Source: Saxidomus purpurata (Eukaryota > Mollusca > Bivalvia > Venerida > Veneridae). Taken from it: a stretch of DNA of 64,000 nt. Location: contig JAFMSR010000018.1 of NCBI GenBank assembly GCA_022818135.1, positions 19,520,595 to 19,584,594 on the forward strand. Reading direction: 5' to 3'. Shown one piece after another: positions 48,162 to 60,600 of the stretch; the first letter of the stretch is position 1, and the number at the start of each line of letters is the position of its first letter. A model generated the notes under the pieces. It did no database searches and was not told the DNA's origin. It was given only the letters and a program-made list of their open reading frames with translations. A program made the position numbers and the translations under genes.

Positions 48162-49183
48162 TCTGAATGACTCTGTAATGAATGAGATATGACAGGTTAA
48201 AGTTTGAATAACTTGGTGACTTTCATCAAACTCTCTGCAAATCTGCGTACACATTTCTCGAAAATAATTATTTTAATGTTTTTATTAGTTGGTCATATAG
48301 CTTCATTTAATTTATTGCTAAATACTATCTTATTATACGGCTTCATTTACGATGACGACTCGATACTCGCTGGTATATACGATGAAGAAAATAGACAACC
48401 GTCACTTTCCATCTACATCGTGTGAATTTAGTCAGAAAATCCTGGCTTTGTAGACATTTCGAGACATGGATTTGTAGACAGTTCGAGTTACTCCTAGCTT
48501 TAGTCATTTAGGACACCAGTAGGGACTCAAGATTTTTGTTTCACAATTTCAACTTCCTGTGGTATAAGCCATTTTTACAAACATTCTAAGTCGTGCAATA
48601 ATTCTCGGATTTTCCCGCCAATTTTGTACATTTACGGATCCTACAGATTTTTCTCTCATTTCCAGGAAAAAACATTTTCTTAAGAACAATAAAAAGTACA
48701 CAAGCACGATTTCATCTCTCTTTTGATAGAGTTGGGTTAAAACAAATTAATACTACGTGCGGTATGTCGGCTCTATTCTGTAAATGAAGTGTATTTAGTA
48801 AAGTAAATGATGTGAAAGAAATGAACTTCTGAGAATTTAAGCAGTTACATAATCAAAAACACAGTAACTTCAACAACATTTTCAACTTCAACGAAAATTT
48901 TCAGGAATGAATCACACACAAGTTTAAAATGTTCGTCTGTTCAGCTGAAGAACACAACTTCAAACTGATTAGAATCTACTGATCTGTAAATAAAAAGGCA
49001 TGTCTTGAAAAAATTCCTAAGTATTTACTCAGAAAACATCGTTTTAATCCTAAGATCGACCTGGAGCAATAAGATAGTATATTATCGTCCCGGGAATCGA
49101 CACAATTCACTGTTTAAAATTCAGCCAATTTCAATATAAGTAATAATCAATTATGAACTCACATAAACAGATAAACAGCTTAC

Positions 49184-49250
49184 CTTTTCAAAGGTTCTGT
49201 TTTGCCTCGAATGACAAATGTATGTAGTCAACTCTTATATTTGCGATTGT
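49184..49250 (-). other. Possible 5' UTR exon of the ZP gene
   Basis: Ends ACCTTTGAAAAG before a good donor GTAAGC, about 1.0 kb upstream of the coding start exon, whose ATG sits just after an acceptor. The 5' boundary is a guess. No ORF in it. Confidence 0.4.
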
Positions 49251-49595
49251 TTTCCACGTGAATGTCGTGCGTTTTGAGCGCCAACACGAAATCTCAAACC
49301 ACAGGTGCTAGAAATAGCAAAGTCGTACTTCAGCCTTGATGTACTTTGCGAAAAAAATACAAACGGTATGTCTAAGGCGATTCCCTAAATACTGTTGAAG
49401 ACATATTTGTAAATGACGCCAATGCACTAAAGTCAAATGTTAAGCTTTCATTCCATTCAGACCCAATTCGTTTCGTTTATAGTAAAAGGCAATTACCAAC
49501 TGAACATGGACTGGTACCCAAAAGTCGAAAAAATTGATAAATGATGCGTTATAATGATGAGTTAAAAAACAATAAAAGCAAAAACACCCTAAGGC

Positions 49596-49883
49596 TTATG
49601 GTCTGTCGATCCGGTTGTTTTTTTTACAAGAAAATCTAATTTGCAAACGATTCCTTGAAGGAAAACTAATTCTGTAAATCCTAGGGTACCAGCCCTTATC
49701 TTGTTTCACCAGCAAAAGAACTTTGAATATGCATTCTACCGTATTTATTCTGGTACCAAATGTTGGTACTGAAATCTGAATGTCGATGCAATCCGAAAAG
49801 GTCTTAATGTCTGCATCTCTATTTTGCAGAGTATTAATATCCAAGTCCGTTTCCAGCCTTAAAATACAGGTACCTGTGGTCAT
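49596..49883 (-). other. Unassigned 95-codon ORF between the ZP gene and the pearl-like element
   Basis: Begins MTTGTCILRLETDLDINTL and continues ...DIKTFSDCIDIQISVPTF..., with balanced charged residues, unlike the AT-driven ORFs around it. No family recognised, no clear splice sites; might be an exon or decayed repeat. Confidence 0.25.
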
Positions 49884-50769
49884 GGCGGGTCGGTATCCCT
49901 ACATTTCCGAATCACAGGAACTTATCTATAGTAATCATAAGTCGCACACATTATGTGTTTTGACTTAGGTTTTCAACTGAACACTGTAAGCAGTTCCTGT
50001 GGTCGCAGTGTAACAAGAAATTGTCATGAAATTTTTAAACTACTTTTTTTTTCTCAAAGAAACCTTGTAGTGCATATTTTGCCAAACTTTAAATTACTAG
50101 TTTGTCAGATAAACCTGGACTGCTATTACATTTGTATAATATAATGTGTTTAAAATGCTGCGTTAACATGTAACATACCGGCATACTAATGGAAAGGCGA
50201 TGGCGCAATTTAAAATTACTTGCATACAGAAGTTTCAAAACTGTTTCGTCATTTTATATTTTATACATTTACTTTCAAGTTTCGTTTGTATATTATTCTA
50301 TAAATACTGAGTGTACTTGTCGTTCGCATATGATATAATTGAGGAAGCCTGGAATAAAATTCACTGGTATTGAATCCCGATCGTTCTAGGGAAGACTGAT
50401 TATTAAAACCTTGCAGTAGTTCAACTATTACTTTTGATAAACTTAGTATCTTCTTTGTCAATATGTGGTTACGCGAATATTTGGCACATTCAGTGACTGT
50501 CCTATATAGCTAAATACCTGCGCAAATTTTAGAACTAGAATCTAGTTTGGTAGTATCTTTTAAAACAAGATGGATTTTCGTCGATATTCAAAGTGGTATG
50601 CTCATTTTTTTCAATTAAAAATCCAGCCGAAATAGGTGTGTGTCAAAAAGGGTAGAGGAAATAATAGCTTTTAACCAAATACACCAAACTCTTCCTGCTA
50701 CCAGTACGAAACAATAACTTTCTAAATACTACTTTTCCTATTTTGACTGGGGCAGTCTTTTAGAAAAAA

Positions 50770-51839
50770 CAAGAGCTGTCCCTCACAAGTGACGAATGCC
50801 CCCGAAAGAGGTGCCTCACAGTCTGTGTCCTCTCCATGTGCTCAATAAATGTGCTATGTAATTTTAAAATCCTTCCATGCATGACAGAGTAATCATGCAT
50901 ACAGTATTCCATTACTTTAAACACTAAGTGTGACCTTGACCTTTGAGGTAGGGACTTGGGTCTTGCCTGGACACATCCGCTTGATGTGCTAGACATTTCT
51001 GCCAAGTTATTTTAAAATCCTTCAAAGCATAATAAAGTTATAGTCCGGACACAAATGTATGCATATATACAGGATTCCATTACCTATAAATTCTAAGTGT
51101 GACCTTGACCTTTGTGGTAGGGATGTGGGTCTTGCACGCGACACGTCCTCTTGATGTGCTAGACTTTGTGCCAAATTATTTTAAAATCCTTCAAAGCATG
51201 ACACAATTACAGTCCGGACACAAATGCGTGCATATATGCATATATAGAGGAATCCATTACGTTCAAACTCTAAGTGTGACCTTGACCTTTGAGGTAGGGA
51301 CGTGGGTCTTGCACGCGACACGTTGTCTTGATGTGCTAGACATTTGTGCCAAGTTTTTTAAAATTCTTCAATGCATGACAAAGTTACAGTCCGGACACGA
51401 ATGTGTGCATATATGCATATATAGAGGAATCCATTACCTTCAAACTCTAAGTATGACCTTGACCTTTGAGCTAGGGACGTGGGTCTTGCACGCGACACGT
51501 CGTCTTGATGTGCTAGACATGTGTGCCTAGTTATTTTAAAATCCTTCAATGCATGACAAAGTTACAGTCCGGACACGAATGTGTGCATATATAGAGGATT
51601 CCATAACCTTCATACTCCAAGTGTGACCTTCACCTTTGAGGTAGGGATGTGGGTCTTGCACACGACACGTCGTCTTGATGTGCTAGACATGTGTGCAAAG
51701 TTATTTTAAAATCCTTCAATGCATGACAGAGTTACAGTCCGGACACGAATTTGTAAGTGGGGACGCACGGACGGACGGACAGACGGACGGACGGACAGAC
51801 GGTGCGATTTTAATATGCCTCCCTTCGGGGGCATAAAAA
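50770..51839 (+). mobile_element. Pearl-like element, better preserved copy
   Basis: Left end GAGCTGTCCCTCACAAGTGA then GAATGCCCCCGAAAG; five internal tandem units anchored on 'gaccttgacctt' at 50932, 51101, 51278, 51455, 51625 (period 169-177); ACGG/ACAG microsatellite 51767-51801; right end CCCTTCGGGGGCATAAAA. The ends form an imperfect inverted GCCCCCGAA/TTCGGGGGC. This layout matches the pearl elements described in bivalves (tandem core plus ACGG-type microsatellite), which resemble non-autonomous Helentron derivatives. No ORF of its own. Confidence 0.75.
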
Positions 51840-51863
51840 CAACTGCATGCAGGAGTTGCTTAC

Positions 51864-51908
51864 CTTCCACTGCCGACATCTCTACCACAAACAACACAAG
51901 GGAGATCA
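51864..51908 (-). other. Possible short exon with hydrophobic coding potential
   Basis: Good pyrimidine tract and acceptor (cttcctttcttcgcag), 45 bases, then GGAAG/GTAAGC. The frame across it is signal-like: FFAVISLVLFVVEMSAVEG, continuous with an upstream ATG at 52071. Nothing downstream joins it clearly; the pearl-like element lies immediately after its donor. Confidence 0.25.
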
Positions 51909-53180
51909 CTGCGAAGAAAGGAAGTATAATTTTATTTTTCCTATTTTTTTTTATTTCTAAAGCACCAACTTCAAATACTAATGCGGTAATTATCATTAAT
52001 TTAACACATTTAAATGTACAGCAACCGAAAATTGCTTTTATAACATACACTATGTACAGTAAGATGCGCATAATGTCACTTTAATTGGAAGTAACCTCTG
52101 CAAGAAGTTTGACAAACTCATCGTTTTAGTTTCTCTCGTTTTCAATGTTAAATAAAATGTTGTTAAGACCAGGAACGTAGAATATACACAATACACAATG
52201 ATTCTAGGTTCCTGTTAAGACTAAGAATGGTTCAGGCTTATATCTTACATGACTAAACTCAATATTGCTATGGTTGTTTTTTGTTCGTGCCAAGAAAAGC
52301 AAGACCTAGTTTTTGACCAAAGTTAACCCAGTTTCGCAAATGGCATATATGTAGACTCTACCAACTGAAACGCCCTGATCGATTTTCATAATGTTTCAGT
52401 AAAACGTGTGGCCTCTATACTTACGTTTTCTACAATTCGACCGGTCGCCCCCATTTTTTAAGTATGCGTAGTTCAAACCTTGTCTAGAGTTATCTAGAGA
52501 AACATTCTCATCAGTTTTCATGATGGTTGAGAACAAAATGTGACCTCTGCATCGCTCACAATATTTTATGATGATTTTACCCGGGACGTTGATTTTCAAC
52601 CGATGTGGTCCAGTTAAGAGTTTATCAAGACATACTTCATCACAAACTTAGATGAAAAATAGGCACTAAAGCTCCCAATCCTCCCACTCCCCCCGTTTTC
52701 ATATGATTCGACATTGAATCTTAGGTTTTACCAAATGCGACTAAGTTCCTTTAATTAGTATAGATTTAATCTAGACAACCATTCTGATGCATTTCTATTG
52801 CGACTGGATGCAAAATATATCTTGACAAACATTCTCACGATTGTTATGTATAAAATCTGGCTTCTACAGTTTTCGCAGCGTCATTTTCTATTATGCGACC
52901 TGATTGTCTAAGTTTGGGCTCCACCTGACCTAACTCGACATAATTTTCTTATCAGCAAATAAAACCTTCTGAATTTGGCCAAGAAAGCTCGATGAATATA
53001 GCTTCTATGGTGTACACACTTCTTGTGGTCAATATTCAACAGATTTAGGGATAGATATGACCATGTGTATATAGGTCCGTGTTTATACCATCTTTACCAT
53101 TTTCTAAACATGGTTAGAAGAACCTCACTACCTTATACTGTGTTACAAAGTAATGCGTAACCGTAGAGTATGAATTATAA

Positions 53181-53361
53181 GATACTATATAACATTTCAA
53201 TAAAAATTTATTTTATTCTTAGTTTCTGAGTAACATACATGTATATGACAAGATTTTCACAATGAATAATACTACATAACATTTCAATAAATTTTTTTAT
53301 TTCATTCTTAGTTTCTGAGTAACATATGAGTAAAATATGACAAGATTCACACAATGAAGAA
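53181..53361 (+). repeat. Tandem duplication of ~90 bp downstream of MOCS2
   Basis: Two units of 'tacataacatttcaataaa...ttcttagtttctgagtaacat...atgacaagatt' in direct orientation, about 85% alike. They lie in the 3' flank of MOCS2 and carry extra AATAAA-like motifs on the plus strand only. Confidence 0.65.
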
Positions 53362-53488
53362 TACCAAAGAATTCAACCAATGAATTTTCCCGTTTCAATA
53401 TCCATTACGGTTAACTTTCATATGCATAACATATCTCAAACAAGTGAAAATCTCACAATTTGAACACATCACATATTTTATTTTCTAG

Positions 53489-53557
53489 TTAAATGCTACT
53501 TTTTCCAAAACATTCACTGTTCTCTTTCCAGGAGTAACTCCCATCTTCATAAATTTC
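53489..53557 (-). CDS. MOCS2B: MOCS2B last coding exon
   Basis: Acceptor gttattattgcag; [25 protein letters not shown]. The family usually reads WKENKEC; the K to S change is outside the core. An AATAAA lies only six bases beyond the stop (minus strand, 53482-53477), so the 3' UTR may be very short. Confidence 0.93.
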   Translation of the reverse strand, partial: EIYEDGSYSWKENSECFGKSSI

Positions 53558-56500
53558 CTGCAATAATAACAAAAAGTCCTTATAGAATCTGAAACAAGAG
53601 GGCCAAGATGGCCCTATATCGCTCACCTTGGTACAAGTCCACTTGCCTGGTGGAAGATCACTAGATAATGTTATATACTAAATAGGTTTTCCTATATAAG
53701 TGACCCTCCCCCGGCCAAGGTCAATTTTGACCCAAGGGGCATAATTTGAACAAACTTTGAAGAGGTCTACTAGGCAATGCTACATGCCAAATATCTAAGC
53801 TCTAGGCCTTGTGGTTTCAGAGAAGAAGATTTTTAAAGTTTTTCCTACATAAGCTTATGTAAAGCTAAGTGACCAGCCGTGCGGGATCAAGTTTGATCCG
53901 GGGAGCATAATTTGAACGATCTTGGTAGAGGTCCATGAGCCAATGCTACATGCCAAATATCTAAGCTCTAGGCCTTGTGGTTTCAGAGAAGAAGATTTTT
54001 AAAGTTTTTCCTATTTTTTGCCATAGCAACCAGAGTTCTGCATAGAATGGAATTCTTTGAACAATTTTGGTAGAGCTTCATGCAAGGAACATTCCTGCAT
54101 AGTTTTATCAACATTGGCCTATTGGTTTCAGAGGAGATGTCATTTGAATCAAAATGTTGACAGACGACGGACAACGGACGACGGACAATCATCAATCAGA
54201 AAACATCCAATATTTTAGACAAAAAATTATTGCAAATTAGTGTCCTTTTCTTTTAATAAGTTGTTCCATGGAAAACAGGTTTCACCTTCTGGAAGTTATA
54301 ACATAAGTCAGAAGCCAAACACTTTTCAAGTAAAAAAAAATTTTTGACAATTGCATGAAACTTTTCAGCGAAAAAAAAAACAAGTTCATAATATGTAGCA
54401 ACAATAAAGGCAGTTGTATTACAGAGTAACAAGTACATGTATCACTCACATTCCACTTGTTCTCAAAGTCCTTCATGTACATAAAAAGTTTTGCTGAATA
54501 GTGACCAAGATATGACCAGAATAATCGAACAAATACAATTCACAAAGGGAGATTGTTTAAAGGGGCACTCAATACATCTAACAGATAATAATCTTGAAAC
54601 ATAGATTATGTGTTCGATGAACATAAAATGATAAATAAATACAATTTCAAGAAGAACCTATGGTGAAAAATGCCCCATTTTACCAAAATTAATAAATGTA
54701 GAGGCCTTCTGTAATAAATCACATCCACCCTTTAATTGTACAACAACAACTCTACATAGACTACTGAATGGTTAACGGTACTGCAGTATATTTTAAACCG
54801 CTTATTTTGTTGTAAATGACTGGAATGCAGAGCTGGAACTTTTAGGTTAAGTTATAATACTTTCAAAGATTTTATTATTTATATTTTGGGGTTATTTAGT
54901 TTGACATCAGTTATAGGGTATGTCCCTCTAAGCATTATTTTTTCTCTTATATTCAAGGTGCACCACTTGTCTTCTGATCAAATATGGCCTCTCCAGTTTT
55001 CACATTGTTTTTCTAGGATTTAAACTGGCAGCCTAACTTTTTATGTCCCATATGACCCAATTTCAAACACTACTTAAAGATCTTTAAAACAACCATTCTG
55101 ACCAGTTTTCAAAATGACTGGGAACAAAATACGGCCTCAGCCACTAAATAGTCACGGTTCGCAAGGTTTTTCTATGCTTTGACAGGGTACCTGGTCTTTG
55201 AACACATATGGCCCACTTCCAAAGCTGACATAGAGAATTCTGACCAATTTTCATGATGAGTAGGTCCAAAACCTGATTATGTGACCTCATTGTTTACCCC
55301 TTGTGATCGGGTTTAAAAGTTGACCTATAATTCATCAAGAATGACATATTAACATTCTGATGAATTTTTATTGTTTACACTGCTGTCTTTAAATACAACC
55401 AATAGCAAATTTCCTGTTATTAATAGTATTTACCTTAAAAAAAACACTAAAACTGTAGTAAAATGCTAAAATTTACCTTTTTCCAAATTGGTACTGTATC
55501 TTTCAATGTATCAATACCATACTGAACAGCCTCCAGGGCCTCTTTTCTGTGCGGAGATGACACAACAATGGCTACACTTGTCTCACATATAGGTACCTCA
55601 CTGCAAAATTATACAATATTTAAAATTATTTCACTAAAGTTTACAATGGTTTTTATTTCCTCTCTGCATTTTTTCTTGGGGTTTAAAGCCCATTTCAACA
55701 CCTCTTGTTGTTGTAGGAGTTTAATGCCCGTTTAAACCGTATTTGATCATTTTAAACAGGGGGGCAGATTACCTAACTATTATTCCTGTGAAACACCAGT
55801 ACTAGACTCCTACCCTCTGTAAGAAACTGCCAGCTTTCTCATATAGAGACACGGTCAGTAGCAGGGCTCAAACCCATGACCCTCAATCTGTGAGAGGTTA
55901 GTTATGTCCAATGAGTAGTTTACCCAACAATTATTCCTGGGAAGGACCAGTACTAGACCACTATCCTCCATAAGAAGCTGCCAGCTTTCTAACATCAAGA
56001 GTCTGACCGGCAGAGTGCCTCAAACCCATGACCTTAAATCCCGAAGAGGTTGAGTAATATCGAGTCAGTGACCTTAACCACTGACATGTAATCTCTTTTT
56101 CTTATTTTATATTAAATTTATTTTGTCTCCACTTCGAAACAAGTTCTAACAACTATGACTAATCTCTCTTGAGACTCACATCCGATGGATTCAACTTTGA
56201 AGAGACAGGCAATGCAGAATGGCAATGTTTGCCTAAGGACACTACCACCATGGCACTGGTTTGGATCGAACTTGGGTCCCTCTGATCCTGAGGCAAGCAT
56301 ATTACTACTGTTCCACGATGCCAAGCTTTTCTGATAGTTATACTACTGGTTGAGAGTATAATTAAATTGAAAGTGACACCAAGAATTAAGATGACAATTC
56401 AAACACAATGTGACTAAAATGTACTTTGTGAAAGATAAAATATACCCTATTCTATGAACAATAGCAATATTTTCTACATTCCACTTTGTCCTTATATCAT

Positions 56501-57601
56501 CGCAGATTTTCTGTATTTCCTTTTTCGCCATTGGTTCATAAGCTTCATACTCCAACTTCTTCACCTTCTTTCCTTTAAAGTTATCCCGGGTCGTACCTGC
56601 AAGTTAATCACCCTGTCTTTAGAAGCCAGCCAAGGGATAAGTCAAAGGTTGCCACTTTAAGTGTGTTACTGCTCAATACAGGTATTTTAATACGAAAGTT
56701 GCAAATAGGGTTAAATCAATATTGGCGGTTAAGGGCAGATGACTGGTTTAGCCTGGTACTTGTCTGTATCAATCATATACAGTTAAACCTGTCTTACATG
56801 GGACCTGGTTATAACAGAACCCTGCCTTATCCGGCACTCTCCCCTGGTCCTGGTAACATAAAATATGTAACGAAAAACCAGGTTTAACCAGCTATCTGCT
56901 GTAACTGGCATGATCATTTGGTCCCAAAGGTAGCCTAGTAAGACAGGTTTTACTGTATAAGTTCATGCCTGCTGCATCAAAGTAGTATGTATAATCACTC
57001 ATAAATAGATTGGTTGAACCTTTGTTGAATCTTTCAGGTTGTTCACACTTGCAGTTGTTTGTTCCTTTTATTTGTACCATAATGGCCTATTTACCTATGA
57101 CTAGCATATGTTACAAAAGGCTCATATGTAACTCTGCTTACTCAGGTTGTACATGACTGAGAAAGGAAAGATCCCAGGGTCCATGCTCTGGACATTACCT
57201 ATCTGAAGAATACAAGATTGAATCAGATTGGGGAGGAGGAATTTTCAGAAATGTTTTAAGTGTCCAACCCATGAGATCAACTGGTTAAAAACACATATTC
57301 AAATCTTATCGATGCTTTACACGGACAATGTAAAAGAACCAAAAAAACTATTTGTAAACAGTTTTAACATCCCTGTACAGGGGAAAGACAAGGGCAATAG
57401 GACTAAAAAATAAAACAAAAAGATTCAGATTAGATTTAACTAAAATGCCAGCAGATTTTGATCGATATTGGTTTAAAGTCTAACCTTTGTTTCAGCACAA
57501 TGTGGTACATGTTTATGAGTAAATCACTTACCAAGAAAGACAGAGATAGCACCTGATGTAGGCAGGTCACTCATAGCAGGGTCTTTCCAAATTAGTGGCA
57601 T
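53489..57601 (-). CDS. MOCS2B: Molybdopterin synthase large (catalytic) subunit MOCS2B, MoaE-like
   Basis: About 137 aa from the first usable ATG (57601), against 188 in human. Exons 57601-57532, 56596-56446, 55600-55477, 53557-53489, with matching phases 1, 2, 0. Blocks in order: [96 protein letters not shown] and SWKENSECF. The family catalytic and binding residues are present: FxGTTRDNFxGK, HRxG.VPI, SPHR and PIWKKEIY. The N-terminus is short: the first strand and helix usual in MoaE (about 20 residues) are replaced by [14 protein letters not shown]. The 5' part of the exon read in frame has stops at codons 3 and 9 (see findings). It works as a heterotetramer with MOCS2A. Confidence 0.93.
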
Positions 57602-60600
57602 TCATTCAGTTATCTCAACTTAATCCATCTGAGAAATCCCTAAAAATCGTTTTCTTTGTTTGTCTCATAACACAGTCCTCATGCAGCTTTATAAGTGGAA
57701 TTCACGCAGTCAAATTAACGTTGTGTAACAAAAAACTCTTATTCTGTGAACAAGAGCCATAAATAGAATTAAATTCAGCCAGGAGTTATCTTTCTTAAAG
57801 GTTTCTCTGATAATTTTTCCAATTTTCAATCCACTACATGCACTGGTTTTAAATTGAGATAGTGTGCATAATAGTGACTTAAAGCAAAACTGTAAAGATA
57901 ATGTCAAACAAGGAGTCATAATTGTTCTTTGCAATAAAATCTGTCAAGAGTTATATAACTTGATAGTTTGATACCTGTTTGATACTTATTTTGACAAAAC
58001 AGTTACTGAAGGTTCTGATATCTTGCTGTTTCAATGCAGTTACCAATACTTGCCGCAATGCATTTTTATACATGTATGTCCAGTTGATAAGCCACCAGCT
58101 AATTTTTGATTACCATTTGCATACCTGCTTGGTTCCTGGCATAAAAGAGAAGTATTCCAGAGGTAAACATACTTTGAGATGCAGGCTGATCATGATCTGC
58201 ACTGATCCAATAGCAGCCAGCAGGGTAAATATTGAATTACTTACCTGTGAGTTAACCTCCACTGATAGGTGGAATGACAGCCACTGTATCACCAGAACTG
58301 AGTGTCAGTTGTTCTGCGTCAGTAACAGATATATATTCCTCGTTTAAAGACAGGACTATATTCTCCCTTAAAATCTCTAAGCTGAAAAAACAAAACAATT
58401 CATACCAAAATAATATGTAGATTTGAACATGGTTACACGAGTAAGGGAGATACAGAAACCAGGCTAGAAATTTACTTGGAATATTTGAATACTAGTTACA
58501 ATTTTACCACTGAATGCGGCATTTTAGTAGCCACACAATTTAACAATAAACATACATGTACTGCGATTTGGCTACCTTTAGGTCCTAACTCCTAAGCCTA
58601 GTATTTTAAATACTATGAATATATACTATCAAATGAACTTATACACGTGTCTTGAGAAAAATTGGTTTGTCTATCTGCTATTTTTAGTGTACTACAAACT
58701 CGTTAAATAAATTTACAAGTGAAATATGGAACACACAAGATACCTGTACAAACTGCTTACTGTCTACACTGGCTGCAATTTTTTTAAATATCATCAGCAC
58801 ATAATACACTTCAGAGAAAGGTTAATGCTGTATTTTCCAGTATCTGAGGTAGTTAGGGTAACATGCCTCAGGTAGGAAGTTTAAGACATTGACAAGTACA
58901 ATACCTGTTATATTCAGATATAATTTGGTTGAGCAATCCAGTAGCTGTTGTTTCTTTGGAAGTTTCTAAGGTTGTCTCCCTTGTCCCTGTTAATTCTCTA
59001 CTTTTGGCAAAGAAAAGCACGGTGATCTGAAGCAGAAATTAGAAATATTTTATGCACAAATGGTTCTGTTTGAAGGAAAAGGCTAATGTGTTTTATGTGA
59101 TCTGTGAATAAATAATATCTCAGCGAAGCAAAATATATTTCAGATTTCATGTTTTTTTCTCCAGTATATAGGAACTCTATATTAGAAAAGGTAATGTGAT
59201 GACTTTTACCCATCTTATAATAATAATAATAATAATATCTTTATTTAAAGAAGTGTACACATTTAGACACAAATAAACATACATGATATATCTAATATTT
59301 CAATGTGGCCTTTAATGTTACAGAGCATAAGCTATAGGTATTGTTACTGGAAAATGCCATTAAATAATATATATAGTTTGGAGCAAGAAAATGTATAGCC
59401 TTATATACTAACACAGTCGTATGATAAGCATACCTATCTGCAAAAGACAAGCATTTTAAATTGCAAAGGATTGCTGCATTAGTGGTGAAAGTCAGCCTAT
59501 TTATAACCAGTTTTAAAGCCCTCAATTGCAGTTTATTCATTTTATTTGCACAACCATTTCACTTTCCCCATCCTGTGACACAATAATCAAACTTTGGTAA
59601 AATGGAGGCATAATAAAACATCATTCTCATATCAGCCGTAAAGTAATATGATATTCCTTTCAGGCATGCAATTTTAGATTTTATCTGCACACATGTTTTG
59701 ATATGTGTACATTCCATGAGAGACATTTATCAATTGATAATACCTAGTACCTTTTGGACAGAGACATTTTCAATGAGAGATTCACTAATTCTTAATTCCA
59801 TATTTAAAGGTTTCTTAATATTTTGTGTGTGTTTTCTTTTAGTAGTCACAACCATTCATTTTGTTTTAGATGGATTCAATACCATATTATTTAAGCTACG
59901 CCACATATCAATAGAATTTTAATCATTTTGAAGATCACTTTGAATTTTTTCAATATCAAATCCCGATTCATATAAGGTTGAGTCATCAGCAAATAGTTCT
60001 AAGTTTCCTGTGGTTGTTTTAAGTTTCCTGAGGTTGTTTTAAAGGATATGTCATTGATAAATATTAAAAAAAGTATCGGTCCTAAAATTGACCTTACAGC
60101 CTTGAATTAAGTAGAACATAAATGTCACAATTGAAGCACTTATTCAATGGAATATTCAAGTATGAAATAATTACAAATGACAAAAGACAAATTAATGAAT
60201 GCAATGCACTGGAAATAATGCAATATTCACCAGATATTTCCCCTCTCCTAATGTATATCACATCGCATACAATGGCTCAAAAGTCCATAATTGACTGATG
60301 GAATCACTCATTCTTGGTACCAATCACTATCTAAAACTCAGGCTTTAATTTCTCACATATTTTTACATACACAGACAGAAAAACCAACTGGACTTTAAAT
60401 CTAACTGCTCATTGCAGGACTATTTCAGATATTACATAATCCCCTGTAATTTCAACATTTCATTGGTCAGAATACAGAGGCAGTAAGGCCATTATTTTTT
60501 TATTACTTGTTACTCGAAGTTTGAAATTAAAAAGCTCCGTACGGAGGAGGGAAAAAAAAAAAAAGACTTTTTTATACATGACAAACTTTGTTTCATCGTG

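Noticed and set aside
51099..51530. 143-codon plus-strand ORF with three internal repeats
   Set aside because: It follows the ~177 bp units of the pearl-like element (177 is a multiple of three), not a protein.
57979..58347. 122-codon plus-strand ORF
   Set aside because: Antisense to MOCS2A exon 3 and its intron.
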